Under the pieces are notes generated by a model. It was not told the origin of the DNA, did no database searches, and saw nothing but the letters and a program-made list of their open reading frames with translations. Below, one piece after another: positions 13,272 to 13,279 of a stretch of 13,279 nt of DNA. The position numbers were made by a program, and so were the translations under genes. This DNA comes from JBBSEZ01 sp038239195. GTDB taxonomy: Bacteria; Planctomycetota; Planctomycetia; Gemmatales; Gemmataceae. Location of the stretch: contig JBBSEZ010000278.1 in assembly GCA_038239195.1 (NCBI GenBank), positions 1-13,279 of the forward strand, in the 5' to 3' direction. Each line of letters starts with the position of its first letter. Within the stretch, counting starts at the first letter, position 1.

Positions 13272-13279
13272 GCGGGAAG

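Noticed and set aside
1..13279. A defence, secretion or biosynthetic system
   Set aside because: No nuclease, reverse transcriptase, toxin-antitoxin pair, recombinase or biosynthetic core gene is visible; the genes look like separate metabolic and envelope functions.

Overview
The window is GC-rich (roughly two-thirds G+C by eye), apart from its first ~120 bases. Its gene content points to the phylum Planctomycetota: a DUF1501 protein with a twin-arginine-type N-terminus, and a giant membrane protein fused to a spermidine-synthase-like domain, both typical of that phylum. Short G+C hairpins and a degenerate heptamer repeat fill the gaps between genes. The phylum call is inferred from gene content, since no rRNA or tRNA is present.

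Layout. (1) Bases 1-120 are much more AT-rich and carry no convincing gene. (2) 177-2153 (+) is an unrecognised protein with hydrophobic and coiled-coil-like segments. Its last ~56 codons run antisense over the end of the next gene, so it is probably 3'-truncated. (3) 1984-3186 (-) is a YcaD-like MFS transporter. (4) 3399-3767 (-) is a small GlsB/YeaQ/YmgE-type membrane protein followed by a large hairpin. (5) 4063-5409 (+) is a DUF1501 protein followed by a related hairpin. (6) 5410-5807 has no firm gene but holds that hairpin, a possible gene remnant, and one copy of an inverted heptamer repeat. (7) 5808-9530 (+) is the 1240-residue membrane/spermidine-synthase-like fusion, whose start region contains a run of 12 C. 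(8) 9594-10589 (-) is an ornithine cyclodeaminase/mu-crystallin family dehydrogenase, and 10692-11879 (-) is an aspartate-type aminotransferase. They lie in the same direction, separated by the second heptamer repeat. (9) 12011-13252 (+) is a GT4 glycosyltransferase, divergent from the aminotransferase.

How the genes fit together. Most look like independent transcription units, with hairpins at the 3' ends of three of them. The only plausible operon is aminotransferase then cyclodeaminase-family enzyme, both amino-acid related. I see no defence system, CRISPR array, transposase, integrase or secondary-metabolite cluster. The most distinctive signals are the paired heptamer inverted repeats with an identical 18-base core, the homopolymeric C tract between a strong ribosome-binding site and the giant fusion gene, and the truncated gene at the left edge.
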